The notes beneath the pieces were generated by a model. The model searched no databases and had not been told where the DNA came from. It saw nothing but the letters and a program-made list of their open reading frames with translations. 7,591 nucleotides of DNA from Ruminococcaceae bacterium UBA4306 (lineage in GTDB: Bacteria > Bacillota > Clostridia > Oscillospirales > Acutalibacteraceae): assembly GCA_002394725.1 (NCBI GenBank), contig DGUQ01000010.1, forward strand, positions 1 to 7,591, in the 5' to 3' direction. Below are positions 5,515 through 7,591 of this stretch, in pieces (positions within the stretch are counted from its first letter, which is position 1; every line of letters begins with the position of its first letter). The translations under genes and the position numbers were made by a program.

Positions 5515-5641
5515 TTATTTGGAAATATTGATAATAATATAGATTTCATGCGAGTTTAAAGAATATTCCCATTTGTTTTAGAAATGGGAATATTGAGTCA
5601 ATCTACTGTTTATGCAGGTTTTCTTCAATGTTTCCAAATAA
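5515..5641. repeat. Nested inverted repeats downstream of repA
   Basis: Inner hairpin: AATATTCCCATTT (5562-5574) pairs perfectly with AAATGGGAATATT (5582-5594) over a GTTTTAG loop. Outer arms: TTATTTGGAAATATTG (5515-5530) pairs with CAATGTTTCCAAATAA (5626-5641) with one mismatch in 16. No T-tract follows the inner hairpin, so it is not an ordinary terminator. The symmetric pair-within-pair, close behind a replication ATPase, suggests an origin, transfer or recombination site. A remnant of a small mobile element with these arms as ends is another option. Confidence 0.55.
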
Positions 5642-5772
5642 TCATCTGTCTCCGGCATGATAATAAGTATTGTTTTTTGAAAATATTTAATCCAAAACTG
5701 TCACCACGGAATTGAAACACACAGTAGCTGTCAAATAGCTGTCAAGCCACTTTATTTCGCTGATTTAGAGGC
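5642..5772. repeat. Integrase-arm-like direct repeats before the tRNA
   Basis: TAGCTGTCAA occurs at 5725-5734 and again at 5736-5745, an 11-bp period of about one helical turn. CTGTCA is also present at 5698-5703. Short direct repeats in this position, beside a tRNA 3' end, are typical arm-type sites for a tyrosine integrase or excisionase (established for several phage and ICE attachment sites). The rest of the stretch is AT-rich, with no convincing reading frame. The place where an integrase gene would normally end is empty. Confidence 0.4.
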
Positions 5773-5818
5773 AAAGAAAAAGCCGCCTAAACATTCCGAA
5801 AATGGCTTGTCTAAGCGG
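5773..5818 (-). terminator. Rho-independent terminator of tRNA-Thr
   Basis: On the minus strand CCGCTTAGAC (5818-5809) pairs with GTTTAGGCGG (5792-5783), ten pairs including two G-U, followed by CTTTTTCTTT (5782-5773). It begins 8 bp after the encoded CCA of the tRNA and terminates its transcript. Confidence 0.8.
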
Positions 5819-5826
5819 TTTCTCAA

Positions 5827-5902
5827 TGGAGCTAGAGATGGGACTCGAACCCACGACCTATTGATTACGAATCAATTGCGCTACCAACTGCGCCACTCTA
5901 GC
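5827..5902 (-). tRNA. tRNA-Thr (anticodon CGT)
   Basis: A complete cloverleaf on the minus strand: acceptor GCTAGAG (5902-5896) pairs with CTCTAGC (5837-5831), the anticodon stem is ATTGA/TCAAT with loop TTCGTAA, and the T-loop is TTCGAGT. The anticodon CGT (5869-5867) reads ACG threonine codons. The discriminator is T (5830), and CCA is encoded at 5829-5827. Its 3' end faces the accessory genes, which is the usual orientation for tRNA 3' ends used as attachment sites. No second copy of this end is seen elsewhere in the window. Confidence 0.95.
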
Positions 5903-5939
5903 GGATATTCTGTTTGTCTTTACAAAATCACTACACATG

Positions 5940-5968
5940 ATTATATACTACTTTGCACAAGATTTCAA
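5940..5968 (-). promoter_or_regulatory. Promoter of tRNA-Thr
   Basis: On the minus strand TTGAAA (5968-5963), a 17-bp spacer and TATAAT (5945-5940). The start near 5933 leaves a precursor leader of about 30 nt for RNase P to remove. Confidence 0.8.
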
Positions 5969-5975
5969 GTAGTTT

Positions 5976-6135
5976 TTGCAAGAGAGAGAAATATCACTGT
6001 TGCAAGTGAGCGAAATATCATGTGTGATGTGTATCTGACGGGCGACATGTCTACGGTTTGCAAGTGAGCGAATTATGGCGAATAGAGGCGTCGATGATGG
6101 GTGACGCGTCCGATTTTGCACGTGTGCGGAATATC
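5976..6135 (+). repeat. Diverged 58-bp-period repeats
   Basis: A 20-bp motif close to TTGCAAGTGAGCGAAATATC occurs at 5976-5995, 6000-6019, 6058-6077 and 6116-6135. The last three start exactly 58 bp apart. Each of the two 38-bp interiors contains GGG(C/T)GAC followed by GTC, making an 8-bp palindrome: GACATGTC (6044-6051) and GACGCGTC (6103-6110). No coding frame makes sense of it. It is an intergenic repeat tract between divergent genes; its function is unknown. Confidence 0.6.
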
Positions 6136-6395
6136 GCGGCATGGAGCCGAATCCCGCGCATGAAGCCTTTGATCCTTTGACCGTCGTAGGATAAAGCCGT
6201 GAATCAGCGCGGATGGTGAGCGATCGATTAAAAGCAGCCATCAGATTCTCGGGGTACTGATAGATACAGCCCCGACTGACACTGCAAACCCACCTCATAC
6301 AGCAAGCTCTACCGAAAATACAGCCAACCCTGCCTCTTTGCTTCGAGCCGCACGACGCGGTGATATCTCCCTGTTTTCGGGGCATACTGTGATGT
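6136..6395. other. Intergenic, nothing recognisable
   Basis: About 260 bp between the repeat tract and the regulator's operators. The open minus-strand frame here (stop at 5948, start at 6385) has no family resemblance, has an unusual Cys/Arg-rich composition and runs through the repeat tract, so I do not call it a gene. No promoter, RNA or terminator stands out. Confidence 0.4.
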
Positions 6396-6445
6396 GTGAA
6401 GATTATTCACCATAAAATGAATGTGAATATTTTTCACGATATACT
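6396..6445 (+). promoter_or_regulatory. Two GTGAA-N5-TTCAC operators and promoter of the XRE gene
   Basis: GTGAAGATTATTCAC (6396-6410) and GTGAATATTTTTCAC (6423-6437) are two 15-bp palindromes with identical arms, 27 bp apart. A -10-like TATACT (6440-6445) follows directly; the -35 region (around 6417-6422) is poor. The second palindrome would fall between -35 and -10, so a bound regulator would occlude the polymerase. The 45-bp leader ends in AAGGGAG, six bases before the ATG at 6490. Confidence 0.6.
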
Positions 6446-6489
6446 TAGCGTGAGAACGTTGGTTTTGATTTTGCTAAGGGAGATGCCAT

Positions 6490-6873
6490 ATGAATCCGAA
6501 GAACAAGGGAGTTGCCGAAAAGCTGAGATACTACCGCGAGTCATGCGCGCTGTCGCACCAGCAGGTCGCCGACGCGCTGAATGTCGAGCGCTCCACCTAC
6601 ACCAAGTACGAGAGTGGCTCCTCGGCTGTTAACGTCAAAATGCTGATAAAGCTCGCGAAGATCTTCAACGTCAATCCGACAGATCTGCTGCCCGATGATC
6701 CTGACGATGACGAGCGTGCCAAACGCCTGAGAGATGCCGCCCGGGCGGACAGCCCCATCTATCAGCTCAGCAAGGATGAGCGCGGTTTGATCGCCCGATA
6801 CAGGGTGCTCTCAAAGGCTGAGAAGAAGCAGGCGGTGGAGCTGATGGGTAAATTGTCCAAAAAAGACGACTGA
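6490..6873 (+). CDS. XRE-family transcriptional regulator
   Basis: A 127-aa cytoplasmic DNA-binding protein. The N-terminal two-thirds is a standard XRE/Cro helix-turn-helix (about 7-67): VAEKLRYYRES, then LSHQQVADALNVERSTYTKY with recognition helix RSTYTKYE, ending in KIFNVNPTDLL. After an acidic linker (DDPDDDERAK, 69-78) a helical tail follows (about 92-124, LSKDERGLIARYRVLSKAEK), probably for dimerisation. The start is fixed by AAGGGAG six bases upstream. Two palindromes immediately upstream suggest that it represses itself. Its GC content matches rpsO rather than the accessory genes, so it is probably resident chromosome. What else it controls cannot be told from the sequence. Confidence 0.85.
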   Translation: MNPKNKGVAEKLRYYRESCALSHQQVADALNVERSTYTKYESGSSAVNVKMLIKLAKIFNVNPTDLLPDDPDDDERAKRLRDAARADSPIYQLSKDERGLIARYRVLSKAEKKQAVELMGKLSKKDD

Positions 6874-6884
6874 GATCCGATAAA

Positions 6885-6910
6885 ATAGGAAGAAGTTCTA
6901 TCCGATTTTT
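6885..6910 (+). terminator. Weak possible terminator after the XRE gene
   Basis: ATAGGA (6885-6890) can pair with TTCTAT (6896-6901) around AGAAG, followed by CCGATTTTT. The stem is short and AT-rich with a G-U pair, so termination would be partial at best. It directly precedes the rpsO -35 box. Confidence 0.3.
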
Positions 6911-6911
6911 C

Positions 6912-6940
6912 TTTACATTTGAGAAGAATTGTGGTATGAT
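6912..6940 (+). promoter_or_regulatory. Promoter of rpsO
   Basis: TTTACA (6912-6917), a 17-bp spacer and TATGAT (6935-6940), with an extended -10 TGG directly before it (6932-6934). The start is expected near 6947. This makes the rpsO leader about 130 nt long. Confidence 0.85.
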
Positions 6941-6946
6941 AACTGT

Positions 6947-7075
6947 TGGTATCCGTCGGGAGAAGTTTCGGCGCGAGCCGTCGGCGCCCGATATGGTTCA
7001 GGGGATACGCCTCGACGAGGACTTCACCTGCCCTGTACTATGCGGAGCGCAATACATTCAGAAAGGGTGAAAACA
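6947..7075 (+). promoter_or_regulatory. Structured rpsO leader, candidate S15 autoregulation
   Basis: The 5' untranslated region can fold into GTATCC/GGATAC (6949-6954/7003-7008) enclosing GTCGGG/CCCGAT (6955-6960/6987-6992). That in turn encloses CGGC/GCCG (6969-6972/6977-6980) with a GCGA tetraloop. A short CCTC/GAGG hairpin follows (7010-7020). S15 is known to repress its own mRNA through leader structures in several bacterial groups, although the structures differ between groups. A long, nested, GC-rich leader here fits that. I did not recognise a specific known S15-leader class. Confidence 0.5.
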
Positions 7076-7339
7076 ATGCTGAAGGAAGAAAAGATTGCTA
7101 TCATGCAGGAGTATGCCACTCATGAGGGTGACACAGGTTCTCCCGAGGTTCAGATCGCGCTGCTCACAAAGAGGATCAACGACCTCACCGAGCACCTCAA
7201 GATCCACAAGAAGGACCATCACTCCCGCCGCGGTCTGTTCAAGATGATCGGTCAGCGCCGCGCGCTGCTCAACTACCTGACCAAGGTAGACATCGAGAGA
7301 TACCGTTCCATCATCAAAAGACTCGGTATCCGTAAGTAA
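7076..7339 (+). CDS. rpsO: 30S ribosomal protein S15
   Basis: An 87-aa S15, the primary 16S rRNA-binding protein that holds the central-domain three-way junction and starts assembly of the 30S platform. It has the full family pattern: [20 protein letters not shown] (22-41), [15 protein letters not shown] (42-56) with the signature DHHSRRGL, the loop block [11 protein letters not shown] (60-70), and the C-terminal RLGIRK. The length is one or two residues short of the common 88-89, which is normal in Clostridia. The start is the ATG preceded by AAAGGGTG. An in-frame ATG at 6929 overlaps the promoter and leader and is not used. It is monocistronic here, with its own promoter and a hairpin after the stop. 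Confidence 0.98.
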   Translation: MLKEEKIAIMQEYATHEGDTGSPEVQIALLTKRINDLTEHLKIHKKDHHSRRGLFKMIGQRRALLNYLTKVDIERYRSIIKRLGIRK

Positions 7340-7352
7340 TCAAGTAGGCATG

Positions 7353-7390
7353 AGGGCAGACGGATCATTCCGTTTGCCCTGCATTTCGTT
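7353..7390 (+). terminator. Terminator of rpsO
   Basis: AGGGCAGACGGA (7353-7364) pairs with TCCGTTTGCCCT (7369-7380), 12 pairs with one G-U, around a TCAT loop. The following GCATTTCGTT is a weak T-tract; a better T-run (TTTTTT) comes further on, near 7406. The stem is strong enough to end transcription or protect the 3' end. Confidence 0.7.
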
Positions 7391-7470
7391 ATGCGACTTG
7401 CCGCTTTTTTCCGCCTTTTGATCAATGGTTGTCATTTGGTGGTTCATCGACGGCGGGTCAGAACGAAAGA

Positions 7471-7591
7471 GGGACGGTAACGCTCGTCCCAAACACATCA
7501 ATAACAGGATTTTTCGCTTAACTTTAGCGGTAAAACGAGAGGATTTTTCGCCTTCCCCTCGGGGCGCCCCCCGTTGGGGGAATGTCCGAAG
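7471..7591. repeat. Intergenic hairpins and GGATTTTTCG repeats, right edge
   Basis: GGGACG/CGTCCC (7471-7476/7485-7490) forms a hairpin. GGATTTTTCG occurs at 7507-7516 and 7541-7550, 34 bp apart. The end is very GC-rich, with two adjacent small hairpins, CCCC-TC-GGGG and CCCCC-GTT-GGGGG. No frame looks coding. With the similar GGATTTTTCG plus CTCGGGGC at 144-166, this looks like a dispersed intergenic repeat cut by the window edge. Confidence 0.4.

Noticed and set aside
5807..6067. 86-aa frame containing ARDGTRTHDLLITNQL
   Set aside because: This is the well-known false translation of the strand opposite a tRNA gene.
5948..6385. 145-aa minus-strand frame
   Set aside because: It overlaps the repeat tract, is Cys/Arg-rich without domain features and has no clear ribosome site.
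6929..7075. 49-aa upstream extension of rpsO
   Set aside because: The proposed ATG overlaps the promoter -10 region; S15 homologues start at the ATG at 7076, which has its own ribosome site.

Overview
The window looks like a chromosomal segment of a gut-type Clostridia bacterium (Ruminococcus/Oscillospiraceae-like is my inference, from the S15 protein, the consensus sigma-A promoters and the style of the intergenic repeats). Its right side is housekeeping chromosome: a tRNA-Thr(CGT) gene, a small XRE regulator and rpsO (ribosomal protein S15) with a structured leader. Its left and middle parts are accessory DNA, apparently part of a small integrated element lying against the 3' end of the tRNA.

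Layout. 1-540 has no intact gene: a strongly folding repeat whose ends resemble a widespread bacterial intergenic repeat, a minus-strand terminator, a broken zinc-ribbon gene and its terminator. 674-1360 encodes a small serine recombinase. 1384-2107 is the most notable locus: a perfect consensus promoter, three tandem 34/35-nt repeats, a Rho-independent terminator and then a 168-aa protein that I recognise as a ToxN/AbiQ-family endoribonuclease. That is the full plan of a type III (protein-RNA) toxin-antitoxin system, with the repeats acting as the RNA antitoxin. 2278-3498 (minus strand) encodes a 406-aa XRE-type repressor with an apparent RNA-polymerase-alpha-CTD-like domain and a coiled-coil tail. 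A divergent promoter region with TTCAC/GTGAA operators separates it from a rightward pair: an excisionase-like HTH protein and a RepA/DnaB-like AAA ATPase. 5477-5826 is non-coding, with nested inverted repeats, 11-bp-period direct repeats and the tRNA terminator.

How it fits together. Repressor, divergent xis-like gene, RepA-like ATPase and tRNA 3' end form the usual core of a Firmicutes integrated element. The tyrosine integrase normally found between repA and the tRNA is absent here, and no second copy of the tRNA end is seen in the window. The element may therefore be decayed, may have its other end outside the window, or may depend on a helper integrase. The recombinase and the type III module are cargo on the far side of the repressor. 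Such toxin-antitoxin pairs are known to stabilise elements and abort phage infection.

Right of the tRNA, 5976-6135 holds diverged repeats with a 58-bp period, followed by an XRE regulator with two near-identical GTGAA-N5-TTCAC palindromes at its promoter, and then rpsO. All functional assignments rest on reading the sequence and remembered family features; no database search was run.
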